From Daucus carota subsp. sativus (taxonomy: Eukaryota > Streptophyta > Magnoliopsida > Apiales > Apiaceae): a stretch of DNA of 64,000 nucleotides. Within the stretch, counting starts at the first letter, position 1. Each line of letters begins with the position of its first letter. The translations under genes and the position numbers were made by a program. The stretch covers positions 42,442,390 through 42,506,389 of the forward strand of contig NC_030384.2 of assembly GCF_001625215.2 (NCBI RefSeq). Reading direction: 5' to 3'. Below, one piece after another: positions 40,496 to 52,470 of the stretch. A model generated the notes under the pieces. It saw only the letters and a list, made by a program, of their open reading frames with translations. It ran no database searches and was not told where the DNA came from.

Positions 40496-40503
40496 TATAA
40501 TGG

Positions 40504-42182
40504 TATTTATATATGCTGGTATATGTATACTCCATATTGGAATATACTGTACTAGTTAGTAGTTAAGAAATAATACACTCCTCGGAGAATCTAGCTAAAA
40601 GTGGAGAATAGGATAAAATATGCGTCCTCCTAAAATGAGTGATACATGATTCAGTGTAAAAGCCAAATTCCAGCTCATTCAACGATCTTCCAATTTATCT
40701 ATGAAAGAAAGATGCTGTATGTTGAATATATATTCGCATAAAAAGAATTTAGCTTAATGCTCCACTAATGATGAATAAATAAATACATAGTTATCATAGT
40801 GTCGGAGATTATCATGTCAAATATTATACATTTAAAACCCCAATCATTAAGCTTTCATAGTCTAAGTATGTAACCAGACATTTCACGTGGAATTGACATG
40901 TAAGGTTATACTAGTGACCACCTACGCCAACATACATAATGCTCTCCATTTGGCGATACATTTCGGATCGATCTCGAAATGTATCAATAATAGCAGTAGT
41001 AATGACTGTAAAAAAATAAAAAATATATGAGTCGGTTTGTTTAACAGAAGTAGAAGCTGCTTTTGACTTTTGCTTTTTTTCCAAATATTTTATTAATTTA
41101 TTTACTTCTCACTTCTATTCCACTTCTCTAATTTAAGCAAAATGTCACTTTTTTTAAATTTATCCAAACGGCTCCATATGTGCTGACTTCTTTTTTGTGC
41201 TCATGTATCATTCGGAACAGTACCTTGGAGATTATTTACTACTACTGCAATTAGTTTAAAATCTGAGTGGTACTAAAGACAGTCCTAATTCTCCAGGGGT
41301 CCGCCATATATTATCGATTGTGCCGTTCAGAGATTTACATCATAGGTTTGAGCCGTTTGACACCATTATTTAGCGCTTGTTTGCTTGCTAAACATCAATC
41401 AGAAATAAGATTACTCAAGACTGTGTTAAAGCTTAAAGCAAATCACCAATCTACTTTCGCTTTCATTCCCCACTTAGTCTTGTTAAAGAAGAAGGAATCC
41501 TTGTCATCTAGATTCTTTTGCTTTTAACTTTCACTTTTATTTTTTATCAAGCTTGAGCAAGTCCAACGACTAATTCTATTTTCTTCCCGTAATACTAAGT
41601 TTTAAACTCAAGTACACCTTTTGTCAAAAAAAAAAAACCCTCAAGTACACCTATTTCGATACATATATTTTAATGCTGGTATAAAATGTAATTTTGTATT
41701 TTATATTTAAAATTTTCTTGTTTGTAAATTAAAATTTAAACACTAAATTTTTATTCAAATAAAAAAAGAAGTTTAAATAATTTATAAAATTATATTTATA
41801 TAAGTGACGTGGAACATCAGATCTTTGCTAGATAGAGAACAATTTAATAATTAAATAGTGAAGTAATAGGATGAGAATTGAGAAGCTAGTTCTCCTTGGA
41901 AGAAAACTCACACACACTCTCTAAGCACCAGTAAATAAATAAATGATTATTACATGCTTAAATAAATTATTCACTGTAGCATCCTACTGCTGGGTGATCA
42001 ACGTTCGTCTCTCATTTTGGCAGTTCTAATTTCCCGTTTCAACTGATCCAATCAACCAGCATTCGAATTCTTATATATTAAAATTTGCATATAGAATTAG
42101 GCGAAGGACTCATGTCCAAAAATGCAGCTTACACAGTACCAAGTCACTATGCATGACAAACAATCAAAACAACTCTTCAGTT
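40504..42182. other. Gene-free spacer
   Basis: About 41030-41176 may be a small MITE: GAGTCGGTTTGTTTAA at the left and TTTATCCAAACGGCTC at the right are imperfect inverted repeats. A micro-insertion lies at 41620-41639. No gene supported. Confidence 0.4.
41607..41652 (+). repeat. Micro-insertion TTTGTC(A)nCC with 13-bp direct repeats
   Basis: CTCAAGTACACCT at 41607-41619 and 41640-41652 bounds the 20-nt insert TTTGTCAAAAAAAAAAAACC. Confidence 0.8.
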
Positions 42183-44710
42183 TTAGTACTCAGATGACAT
42201 TACTGATGAGGAAGGGATAGATAGTCCTTTGGTCTTCATATGTTTGTACATCCACTGCCAGTTTTCCGGTGACACCTCACCTCCAAGAGAACGAATGACG
42301 GCCCCACCACTGCATGCGCCCACTTTGCAGCATTCCTCAACCGATAGCCCTTTTACCAACCCGTATAAAAATCCACCTGCAAACAGATCACCAGCTCCTG
42401 TAGCATCAACTGCCTTTGCTTCGCCAATAGCTGGAACTCGAACTATCTGCAATTTTTAAAAGGTTTTATTGAATTTCTTCTCTCTCTTTTTTTTTGACGA
42501 AGGTTTTATTGAATTTCTCTACTTGCAAAATGACGTAAATTCTGCAATATAATCTTTACGTAGAGGTGCACATATAATTACATCACTCACTACCCACTTA
42601 CCTCATTCTTGTGCTTCACTATGCATCCATTGGGGCCTAAAGTCACCACAGCCCATTGGCAGTGCTTGCCTAAAAACTCAAGTGCGGCTTCAGGATCAGC
42701 AATTTCTTCTCCCCTACAAGTTATAATGAGCATCAGACACACTTGTGCATTATAATGAAGCACGACATTGTCAAATATAGTGTTTAAACATATGACACAT
42801 CTTCCATTATGCTCTTTTTTTTTGTTTCACAAATCATGATAACATTATATGTATAGTAATTGATAGTTACCTAAGCAGTTCTGTTGCTTCATCCTCATTG
42901 GCGAAACACAGGTCAATATTTCCCGATTTCAATAACTGTAGAAGTGGTATTCTAAACTTTCTAACCATCTGGGCAAAAGCACCAAATAATAGATTGAGGC
43001 ATTGTACTTAAAACAGAGTACAAACAAAGAAAGGTAGGTACATATAAGATTGATCAAGTTTGATCTGTCAAGATATCAGTACAGTAGTTTTAATCTGTAT
43101 AATTACTCGTTATCAGGGTACAATCGGCAATAACTCCAATATATAACATATGGGTATGTGTATGCCTGCTACTTACAGAATTCACTAAAAGATGGGAGTA
43201 GAAATCAACACTAAAAGCATGTGGAGACTATACCTCGAAACTGGCCAAATCTAGGGACACAGAAAGGCCTTCTTTCTTGGCTATTCGAACAGCTTCATGT
43301 ATAACTTCTAAATTGTATGCACTATACCTCATTACTAACCACTGTAAAATTCAAAAAATTCATATATATAAGCACAAAGTTGTATTCCGACTTTTAATAA
43401 TGCAGCAACTAAATACTTGAGGATAATATACACACTTGTAAAGCTAAAAATTATGTTTATAAGAGATGAAATTAAAATGTCGCACCTTTGAACCTTTAAA
43501 ATCATCAGAAGTTAATTCATCTGCCTGATGAACAAAAGTAAGATAATGATAAGTGTAAGCTCATCTTGATCAGCAATCTACAAAGGTCAACAGTTATTAT
43601 ATTGAAAGCACTGTGCACCTGGACTTTAACAGCACTGGAGAGACAAGGTCTCATCGTACGATTTCCCAATGCATCAACCAGGCAAACACACTGGCAACCA
43701 CAACCAGCTCTTAGTATTTAGCTAACGAAATATATATTCAATGAGTAAAATATAATAATAATCATGACACTCACTTGGGCCGTGTGTCCGCTCTTCTTAC
43801 GCAATCTTGAGAGGTTCACTCCGTAAGAGCTCATGTTATCCACGAACAAGTTCCCTTGCTCATCATCCCCAAAAGCTCCAATAATTCCACAAGAGACCCC
43901 AAAGCCGGCAGCCAGTCCTCGAATAGTATTGGCCACGCTGCCACCAGCTATAGTTTTTGTAGCAGACTTATCATCAGTGGAAGAGAGAGTATGGGTATTA
44001 AGCTCATTGAGAATATGTCTGAGCTCTTCAATATCAACCTAAAAACAAAACAATAAGCTCTTTAAAGATCCAGCGAATTACAACATATAACTTCACATTT
44101 ACTACTATTTGTTCATTAAAAAAGGCAACTCTTAAACACTACTTCATTTACTAATAAGCAACTGCAAAAGGTAAACAAATTGCAACTGTGGTTCCCAAAA
44201 CCATAAAACAGAGCTCTGAGTGGCATTCTCCTATATCTAGCTTCTATTATATACTCAATTGCCAAGTACTCACAAGAGGCAATATAATTATACATAAAAA
44301 TCCAATCTTTATTAGAGAAATTCAACAGTATAGTGACAATTTCACCGAAAAGAACCAGCTTCGCGCGAAAAGAAACACCCAATAATCCGCTCCCCTACTA
44401 AAATAACAAGCCCATGTAAAAAAACTAAGAGTCAAGCAAATTAAAATGCAACAAATTGTAGATAAACAATCCAAATCAAGAAATTCCATAACAATATCAA
44501 GAACCAAGCAATAAATAAGCATAACCAGTAATAAACAAAAAGGGTAAATATAATTACAGGGAAAGATCCACCAGATTCACCAGGAATCTGGGAGAGGAGA
44601 GATGCATCAACCCTGGCAACATGGTCCAGTAGAGCAGCTGGTTGAAGGCCCAATATGAGTGGAGCTGTTGGGCCACTCTGCTCCTTGTTAGTCTCCAATT
44701 CTACACCCAT
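42183..44710 (-). CDS. pfkB-family carbohydrate/nucleoside kinase
   Basis: Eight exons on the minus strand: 44710-44558, 44038-43775, 43690-43619, 43524-43486, 43341-43234, 42968-42871, 42713-42602, 42446-42183, giving 369 residues. The ribokinase/pfkB fold is clear: GGSVANTIRGLAAGFG (signature-1 region), and signature 2 VDATGAGDLFAGGFLYG with catalytic Asp302 and the anion-hole GAGD. NEDEATELL and AVVTLGPNGCIV are further family landmarks. Such enzymes phosphorylate sugars or nucleosides with ATP. The overall pattern is nearer to the adenosine-kinase-like plant pfkB proteins than to fructokinases, but the substrate is not determinable. No transit peptide is obvious. Intron 7 carries a micro-insertion with direct repeats (42460-42518). 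Confidence 0.93.
42460..42518 (-). repeat. Micro-insertion with 19-bp direct repeats in a pfkB intron
   Basis: AAGGTTTTATTGAATTTCT at 42460-42478 and 42500-42518 bounds a 21-nt insert ending TTTTTTTTTGACG (CGTC plus an A run on the minus strand). Confidence 0.8.
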
Positions 44711-45473
44711 TATTGGCTGTGTGGATGCGTGTTAATCGTGCGAATTGAGAGAGAGAAGAAGCAGCAGTGGAAGCAGCCGCAGCTTCGTCTCCTCTCAAAT
44801 CTTTGCTTTGCTTTTATTTTTTATTGCGCCCCCCTCTCCCTTTGTTTTTAACTTTTTACTGCTCATGTCGTATTAGGACTCTAATTCAAAGTTTCTGATT
44901 AATCAGTGATTAACTCGAACTAAATATCTGATTATTCAATTAATTAATTTATTTATTTTTTAATTATTGATTAATTCTTATATTCCCAAATGCAAAGAAC
45001 TTGGGTTTGTTCGGCTGAAATTAATTAATGAAGTAACTTAGTTAAAAAAAAACTAATGAAGTAACGATTCTGGGACGTGACTAAAAATCAGACAGGATAA
45101 GAAAATTGTGAATAGTCTAATTTCATGATAAAAAATGATCATATAAATGTGAAGGTCAATTGCGATGTTACTAATTTCATAACTGATATAATTTGGATTG
45201 TTCGAGATACCATTATAATATTTTTTAGATTAAAGAATATGAATATTCTATGTGTTAAGCGCGATCTGAAAACAAAATGATAGATCGTTATTTGTTTCAC
45301 AATCAGATTGTAGTTGACAGTTTGAAAATTTGTCCCAGCTGAGTTTTAATATCTGTTTTTTTTAATAAAATCATTTGTCCATAAAAAAAACACAAAATTT
45401 CTCAAACAATATGAAATTGCAGTGATATAAAACAGACAAAAAATCAGGGATACAATGTATGTGACGATAAACT
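44711..45473. other. Upstream spacer of the pfkB gene
   Basis: Promoter side of the kinase, with a pyrimidine/purine-rich stretch at 44746-44790. A micro-insertion is present at 45038-45053. No gene. Confidence 0.4.
45026..45065 (+). repeat. Micro-insertion TTAGTT(A)nC with 12-bp direct repeats
   Basis: TAATGAAGTAAC at 45026-45037 and 45054-45065 bounds TTAGTTAAAAAAAAAC. Confidence 0.7.
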
Positions 45474-45482
45474 GACATATGT

Positions 45483-45879
45483 AGGGTAGCACTCCATAGC
45501 ATACCCTCCTACATGGAGTTACGTAGCACACCATTATAAATATATACATAATATATATTCTATTATATTTTTTATGAAATATAATTGCAAAATTTGATTA
45601 TTAAATCGAAAACGAAGTTATACAATTTTTTTATTCTAAAGATCATCTAAAATTACGTAATATCTCAACATGATTCTATAACAGAATAATAATCATCCAG
45701 AATTATTCTGTTATAGAATCAGTTTTGAAAAAATACTTTTTTTAATCAAATTTTAAGTGTTAAATTACTTAAAATAGATTTATTTTTATAGTATTTTATA
45801 TTAGAATCACGTTTTATATGTATTCTATATGGCGCACTATGTAACTCCATACAAGGAGTCACTCTCCGGAATGTTGGCC
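45483..45879. mobile_element. Fold-back (Mutator-like) MITE with exact 9-bp duplication
   Basis: GACATATGT flanks both sides exactly (45474-45482, 45880-45888). The left arm contains ATGGAGTTACGTAGCACACC, matched by the complement of GGCGCACTATGTAACTCCAT on the right. The outermost 25 bp of the arms are less well matched. Interior AATTATTCTGTTATAGAATC repeats are also inverted. Non-coding, 397 bp. Confidence 0.8.
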
Positions 45880-46202
45880 GACATATGTATGCCACAACAT
45901 AATGGCTGTAGACCTCCAAAATCATAAACTGATATATTTCGACAAAATCAGTGTAAAAAAGACAAGCCAATAAGCCATACTTTGCGATCAATGGTTCAAT
46001 GTCACACATAAAGTGTAAACAACATCAACATAAAAACATTATAAACTCAAATAAAGATAACATACCAAACCATGAGCAGGCTGTTTTATATCCAGTACTG
46101 ACACTACTAGAGAACTACAGAGTACAAAGCGCACACACGCATCCTTTATTTATTTTACTAAGAAACATGACAAGTAGATCATCATAGTATTATGAATGAA
46201 GC

Positions 46203-47509
46203 TCAAACAAACTGCTGGAGGTATTCGTCAACGGTTGTGTACTTGACATCAGGGTAGAGCTGAGAAGCCTCGTGTCCAAATGAAGCCTCTATCTCGAAAT
46301 TGGTTTGATCTCCCTTAACAAATACCGCATGGCTGATTGAAATTATCAAATTCATCGGTGGTGCTGACCCTGCAAAATTACATAAAAAAACCACAAACAA
46401 GTTCGGATCATGTTTCTGATGCACTGATAATTTGGTAGTCGTTTGATGGTTCTAGCTCTGTTGTCATGTTATTTCTAGAGGCTACTCACCTTGGATTTGG
46501 TTTAGAACATGCTCCTCTGGAACATGAATCTTTTCAAGAACCTTGTCGATCTTCTTCTCCCACAAGGTAACTAGATCGTTGAAGGAGTGGATATTGTGAG
46601 GAGGCTTGATGTAGAGGGACTTGTTAACGGTTCTCGGGTCGTCCACTGTTTTAATAGTGTAGGTGGCAATATCTTGTTCCAAGTTAAACACAGCTGCAAC
46701 CCAGGAGAAACAGAATTATAGCCTTTCCCAAATCATGTTTATTGATACCTAAAGTCATAAAGAAAATATTAGACAGAGTCACGGTACCTTTGGCACTTCC
46801 ATCTCCCAGGATCACGACTTTGTCTCTCGGTGGAGCAGTGGCTCCTGGCTGAGCCATCGTAGGAAGAAAATATCCTGCAAAACAAGCAGAGATGATATAG
46901 GTGTAGGGGATGCCTTGAGCCTCAATTGCTCTGCGGATTTTAGCTTTTTCGGCAAAGTTAGTTTTTGCAGGCTCCACGACATTTGTACGATCCACATCAT
47001 TTCCGAACTCTGAGGGAATGAATCTCTGTAATCATGAGCGAAAGCAAGGCACATCAAAAAAAATAATTCAGGAGTGGATTAGAAAATATTGGGAAATATA
47101 GGCGAACCTTGACGTTTCCAGCTTCTTTAATAGCATCAAGAATCTTGGATTGATCAAGTATCTGTCCGAAAGTCACCGCTGAGATGACCACGTCCACTTG
47201 CTTAATGGCCTTTACTAAACTCTCATGATCATGGAGATCTCCCTGCACATACCAAATGAAATTCAACTATATACAAATAAACATGTTCATTTGTGGACAG
47301 TCGATTTTAACATAAATTGGCCTTACATAGACGACTGTAACTCCGGAGGCTTTAAAGCTCTCAATGAGCTTTCCTTTGACAGGGTCTGAAACTGCACTTT
47401 CTCTCACCAAGGCAAACGTCTGATGGCCTTGTTTTGCAGCGGCTTCCACCAGGAATTTGCCAATGTATCCGGTAGATCCGATGACTAAGATCTTGCTTTT
47501 CTCTGCCAT
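46203..47509 (-). CDS. Isoflavone-reductase-like / phenylcoumaran benzylic ether reductase, copy 1
   Basis: Five exons on the minus strand: 47509-47327, 47242-47108, 47025-46788, 46693-46490, 46369-46203, giving 308 residues, the standard length. The NADPH loop [19 protein letters not shown] is at the N terminus; [10 protein letters not shown] and the catalytic Lys133 in [20 protein letters not shown] are intact; [13 protein letters not shown] and the C-terminal [16 protein letters not shown] fit PCBER/IRL proteins. Family enzymes reduce lignan-type benzylic ethers or isoflavones with NADPH in the cytosol; several are pollen or food allergens. No signal peptide. Forms a tandem pair with the gene at 48852-50166. 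Exact substrate is inferred only at family level. Confidence 0.94.
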
Positions 47510-47604
47510 GATCTCTATGTTTGATTTATGTGTATACTTAGCTCCTATATAGTTTGAAGGTGCTTAGAAAGTTTTATAGTCTTGGTTCGGAGAAGCAACT
47601 TATC

Positions 47605-47614
47605 TATTATATAG
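47605..47614 (-). promoter_or_regulatory. Probable TATA box of reductase copy 1
   Basis: Minus-strand CTATATAATA about 95 bp before the start codon. A second, closer CTATATAG at about 47546-47553 is less likely because of its short distance. Confidence 0.4.
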
Positions 47615-48851
47615 ATCAAGATCAAATGTCGATGATCTAGGTAATGACATCACTTAAAGCTAATTGTCAACGTTAGTATTTTAAATGTACGGTAGCATGT
47701 GAATTCTTATTAAGGACGAGCATTGAGCAATATGGATCGAATCGATTGACCATATTGGCATACTGCTAAAATCAAAGCGAATAACAAATTCACAAGTTCA
47801 TGACGAGGCTTCGCAGTAGCAAAACTATGCCTGCAGTTGACTCAGGGTAAAATTTAACCCAGTCGGTTGCTTTTAGTTGCAGCTTTTCTATTTAAATATC
47901 CTGGCTTCAAGTCCAATTAACGCTCAAGTCCGATGTTATAAAAGGTGAAGAGAAGACCTGATTGATGGAGGTAGGGTTTAAAGAATAATAATATACATCT
48001 CTTCTACATATTCATTTTTGAATCAAATTGAAAATTTTGTTTTAACAAAATATAATAAATACATATAAATTTAAATATAATCATCAATCTGGACATATTC
48101 TAACACATAAAAATAAAATCAACAAATATTTATTTGAAAGATGAAAAGAAAAATGTTAATTTCATAGGCCAGATATGATTTTAGCTTCCTCCCGAAACAA
48201 AAGTTCTCAAAATGATGATCTTAACAAGTCGTGCGCTCTTGTTTAGTTCCTTCTCGTCCCATTCACATGTTATCCCCAAATGTTACAATTACATGATATC
48301 GATCAAGTCTAAAAATTCCTCAACTCAAAACGGGAAGCCAGCAGAATTATGAAATTATAGTGATATGAAACATACAAGGAACTAGTGATAGAACGTTTCC
48401 GATATCAATATTTAGTCAATTATAAACTGATCAAACCAGTGTACAAACACAAGCCAACACTATAGGGGCTGTTTGGGAAAATTTAAAAAAATGATTCATT
48501 GCTTAAAGTAAAGAAGTGTGTTACAAGTGAAAATTAAATAACTTAATAAAGTGTTTGGAAAATAAACAGAAATTTTGAGAGAGAAGCGTGCTTCTCCTTA
48601 TTTACACAAACGGATCAAGAAAAATAGAAACCAGAAACAGCTTATGCTTATTCAATACAAACAGACCCTATGTATGGGATTAATGTCATACAAAAAGTCC
48701 AAACAACATCAAACATAAAAAATGATCATCATATAAAGATAAATAGCCGGCCTTTAGGTATTGATTAGTGACTACCAAGTACAAAGCGCACCATTTATTT
48801 ATTTTGCTAAGAAATATTACAAGTAGACTATCACAGTCTTATGAATGAAGC
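47615..48851. other. Spacer between the tandem reductases
   Basis: Holds the promoter of copy 1 and the 3' flank of copy 2. A MITE-like stretch is listed separately. No further gene. Confidence 0.45.
48465..48669. mobile_element. Possible hAT-type MITE
   Basis: GGGGCTGTTTGGGAA at the left and AATACAAACAGACCC at the right are imperfect inverted ends; GGGCTGTTTGG-type ends are common in plant MITEs. No convincing target duplication was seen, so the class is uncertain. Confidence 0.45.
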
Positions 48852-50166
48852 TCAAACAAACTGATGGAGGTATTCGTCAACGGTTGTGTACTTGACATCA
48901 GGGTAAAGCTGAGAAGCCTCGTGTCCGAATGAAGCCTCTATCTGGAAATTGGTTTGATCTCCCTTGATAAATACCGCATGGCTGATTGCAGACATAAAAT
49001 CCATCGGTGGCGGTGTCCCTGAAAATAACATAAAAAAATCACACAAATTCAGATCATGTTTTCCGATGCACTGATAATTTTGGTAGTAGTTTGATCCAAG
49101 GTCCAGCTCTGTCATGTCATGTTATTTCAAGATGCTACTCACCTCCAATTTGCTTTAAAACATGCTCCTCTGGAACATAAGTCTTTTCAAGAACCTTGTC
49201 GATCTTCTTCTCCCACAAGGCAACTAGATCATTAAAGGAGTAGATATTGTGAGGAGGCTTGATGTAGAGGCTCTTGTTCACTGTTCTTGGGTCGTCCACT
49301 GTTTTAATGACGTACGTGGCAACATCTTGTTCCAAGTTAAACACGGCTACAATCCAGAAGAAACGAAATTATAGTCTTGCCTACAATATGTAGCTACATT
49401 AATTAGTTGCTCATAATGAAAAGAAGTGACAGAGACGATACCTTTTGCAGTTCCATCTCCCAGGATAACGACTTTGTCTCTTGGTGGAGCAGTGGCTCCT
49501 GGCTGAGCCATGGTAGGAAGAAAAATTCCTGCAAAACAAGCAGAGATGATATAGGTGTAGGGGATGCCTTGAGCCTCAATTGCTCTGCGGATTTTAGCTT
49601 TCTCCGCGAAGTTAGTTTTTGCTGGCTCCACAGGATTTGTACGATCCACATCATTTCCGAATTCAGAGGGAATGAATCTCTGTAATTTCACATTCACTTT
49701 ATCAGGCGAGGGAGAATAACACATATTTCCATTGAAGAAGGTTCAGAAATATAGGGGGGAAACCATGATATTTCCGGCTTTTTTAATAGCATCAAGAATC
49801 TTGGATTGATCAAGTATCTGTTGGAAAGTTACGACTGATATGACCACATCTACTTGCTTCACAGCCTTCACTAAACTATCGTGGTCGTAAAGATCTCCCT
49901 GTGCATTCCAAAATTGAGATGAGTATTGAATTTCAACTATATACAAACAAACATACATTGGTGAACAGATAGATTAGTCTTACATAGACGACTGTAACAC
50001 CAGAGGCTTTAAAGCTCTGAATGAGCTTTCCTTTGACAGGGTCTGAAACTGCGCTCTCTCTCACCAAGGCAAAGGTCTGATGGCCTTGTTCTGCAGCTGC
50101 TTCCACCAGGAATTTGCCAATGTATCCGGTAGCTCCGATGACTAAGATCTTGCTTTTCTCTGCCAT
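48852..50166 (-). CDS. Isoflavone-reductase-like / PCBER, copy 2
   Basis: Five exons with lengths identical to copy 1 (183, 135, 238, 204, 167): 50166-49984, 49898-49764, 49679-49442, 49346-49143, 49018-48852; 308 residues. Protein sequence is very close to copy 1 with the same NADPH loop (GATGYIGKF), catalytic Lys133 and C terminus ([16 protein letters not shown]). Differences include AGNIM in place of AGNVK directly before RFIPSEFG, and TPPPMDFM for SAPPMNLI. Introns have diverged much more than exons, consistent with selection on the protein after a tandem duplication. Substrate not determinable. Confidence 0.94.
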
Positions 50167-50721
50167 AATCTCTATATTTGATTTATGTGTAAAAGCCTAG
50201 TTTGAAAATGGTTAGAAAGTTTGTATCCTTGATTTGGGGAAGCAACATATACCCAATTTTGGGCATATTCTTTTGTCGGTTTTTCTAACGTGTCTCAGGG
50301 CATGTTAAGGGCAGAATCTTATAAATTTGACCCATTTTTACTGATTTCTATGTGTAAAAAAATCAAACGACATATATTTTAAAACGGTAGGAGAGTCAAA
50401 TATTGATACAAATTGATAAAAAAATAAAATGTATTGATGGTCCAGGTGATCACAATTGTCATTTGTCAACTTTAGTTCTTGCCCAACCAATTGATGGGCA
50501 CAGCAGATATAACCAATATTATATTAAATACACAGAAAACGAAAAATAATATGATCCACTAATATTTAACTGAGAAATGGAGAAATATAGCTGGAAATAG
50601 TAGATAAGATTATTTTTCTATATTATAAAATATTATTAATTTTAAAAAATTGTGAATATAAGAATTAGGAAAACATATTTAATATAGAAAAAATAAAGGA
50701 ATGGACAGTGGGAGGGAGTAA
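50167..50721. other. Upstream spacer of reductase copy 2
   Basis: AT-rich promoter-side DNA. A decayed Stowaway-like right end (GGGAGGGAGTA) is at 50710-50720. No gene. Confidence 0.4.
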
Positions 50722-50730
50722 TATTTAAAA

Positions 50731-51950
50731 GGGAAAATAGATTTTTTTGCCACCCAACTTATTATTTGTTTAGAAACCTACCACTGAACTATAATTTTTT
50801 TCTTTTTTGTCACTAATGTTAGGTTCGGACTTTTTTTTGTCACTAACGTTAGGTTCGGATTTGATTATTAACACTATGTTATTTTTTTAGCATTATTAAA
50901 ATATAGTGTTAGTCTGCAATATAATGACGATCTGATATGTGTCTATATCTTTATATGTAGTGTCGTAGGTAGTTTACCTTGGAGGACGAGACTTATATAC
51001 GCATTTTGAGACTCAAAAAATTTCAAAAATTATTTTATTTTATTTTTTCTGAATAAAATTTAATGTTGGTTTTTTTACCTTAAAAAAACATTGGATTTTT
51101 TTGTCACTAACGTTATGTTTTGATTTGATTATTAACAATGTTATTTTTTAGCATTATAAAAACATAGTGGTAGTCTGCAATATTATGGTGATATGATATG
51201 TGTCTATAACATTATATACAGTCATCTATATGTCCCCTAGCTAGTTTATCTTGAAGTACGAGAGTTTAACATGCATTTTAAGAACTTAAAAAATTTAGTT
51301 TTATAAATTATTTTAAGACTCCACAAAAATATAGTATCACTTGACTTTATAGTTCTTTACCACTACTTGTCACGTATTTTAAGGTTACCACTTTTTATAA
51401 ATATAGTTCTATAAGTTAATTTTAAGATTTCCTTTCTGAGTAAAAAAATCCGTACTCTCGTCCTCCAATATAAACCTAGGAGTTAGGACACATATGGTGT
51501 ACTACATATAAAGATATAGACACATATCACCATTATATTGCAGAGTACTGAAAAATAGATTTCCGAAAAATATCGTTTAGATGGTCGGAAAATTTAAATA
51601 AAGGTTTGATTTTAATTAAATATAATAAAATTTCCCAAAATGCCCTTGCAAAAGTTAACGGTAACGGCAGAAGTAACAGAAAGGATGCAAAGTGTCTACG
51701 GGTTAAAAGTAAGAGACTGCATAGTGTTTATTCCAAAACTATTAGGTACAATGCGCAACATGCTGAAATTAAAGGGGTGTCAAATAACTCTAAAAAGAAT
51801 AACATAGTGTTAATAATCCAATCCGAACCTAACGTTAGTGACAAAAAAAAATCCGAACCTAACATTAGTGGCAAAAAAGAAAAAAATTATAGTTCACTGG
51901 TAGGTTTCTAAACAAATAATAAGTTGGGTGGTAAAAAGATCTATTTTCCC
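50731..51950. mobile_element. Large fold-back (Mutator-like) element
   Basis: GGGAAAATAGATTTTTTTGC at the left is matched by the complement of AAAAAGATCTATTTTCCC at the right. TATTTAAAA flanks both ends exactly (50722-50730, 51951-51959), a 9-bp duplication. Arms also share CCACCCAACTTATTATTTGT, ACTATAATTTTTTTC, GTTAGGTTCGGATTTGATTA and GTGTCTATATCTTTATATGT. A direct internal repeat of the GTCACTAACGTTA to TGTGTCTATA block occurs at about 50815-50950 and 51093-51210. A piece of another element interrupts the right arm. 1220 bp, non-coding. Confidence 0.85.
51561..51791. mobile_element. Half of a fold-back element, nested
   Basis: About 231 bp closely matching the right half (about 16421-16654) of the element at 15963-16654: GAAAAATATCGTTTAGATGG, AATGCCCTTGCAAAAGTTAA, ATGCAAAGTGTCTACGGGTT, CCAAAACTATTAGGTACAAT, ending AACTCT. 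The opposite arm is absent. It sits between parts of the right arm of the surrounding element that are continuous in the left arm. Confidence 0.8.
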
Positions 51951-51959
51951 TATTTAAAA

Positions 51960-52468
51960 TGCGTGTATTCTTGATAAGGATGAACCGATATGGTTCGAAT
52001 CGATTGACCAGCTAAATTTAAAGCGAACAACAGAGTCACGAGCTCATGAGCATGAGTACATGACTAGGATTGGGCCGCTTGGCAGTGGTTTTTCCAAGTC
52101 CATTGCTTTTTTATGTAAATCTCCCGGCTACATGTCCAATTAACACTTCAAATTAATGTTGTTTTCCGACTAATGTTCAATTAACATTTAGGATTAATCT
52201 CCAAGAAAACAAGGATAAGATTTAATGGGTATATATGCACTATTGAGAAATAATTGAAGATTAAATAAAATATATAATTAATGTATTAATCAGATATATA
52301 AAAATAATAATATATAAATTATGAAATTTGTTATGTTTAATTGCTGGAAAAGTATCTAGCGATTGATCATATTTGAAGTTCCAAATCGATGGTATTTTAA
52401 AATAATTAATCAAACTATTTTCATAATTATGTTCAGAATTTAAGAGTTAGAAATCCACTGATATTTGA
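51960..52468. other. AT-rich spacer
   Basis: GATATGGTTCGAATCGATTGACCA at about 51988 resembles a stretch near 47730 upstream of reductase copy 1, suggesting part of the upstream flank was duplicated with the gene. No gene. Confidence 0.4.
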
Positions 52469-52470
52469 TA

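Noticed and set aside
50800-50860. Repeated GTCACTAA(T/C)GTTAGGTTCGGA looking like a tail-only insertion
   Set aside because: The duplication is present in both arms of the surrounding fold-back element and the spacer is just a T run shared with the arm, so it arose within that element rather than as a separate insertion.
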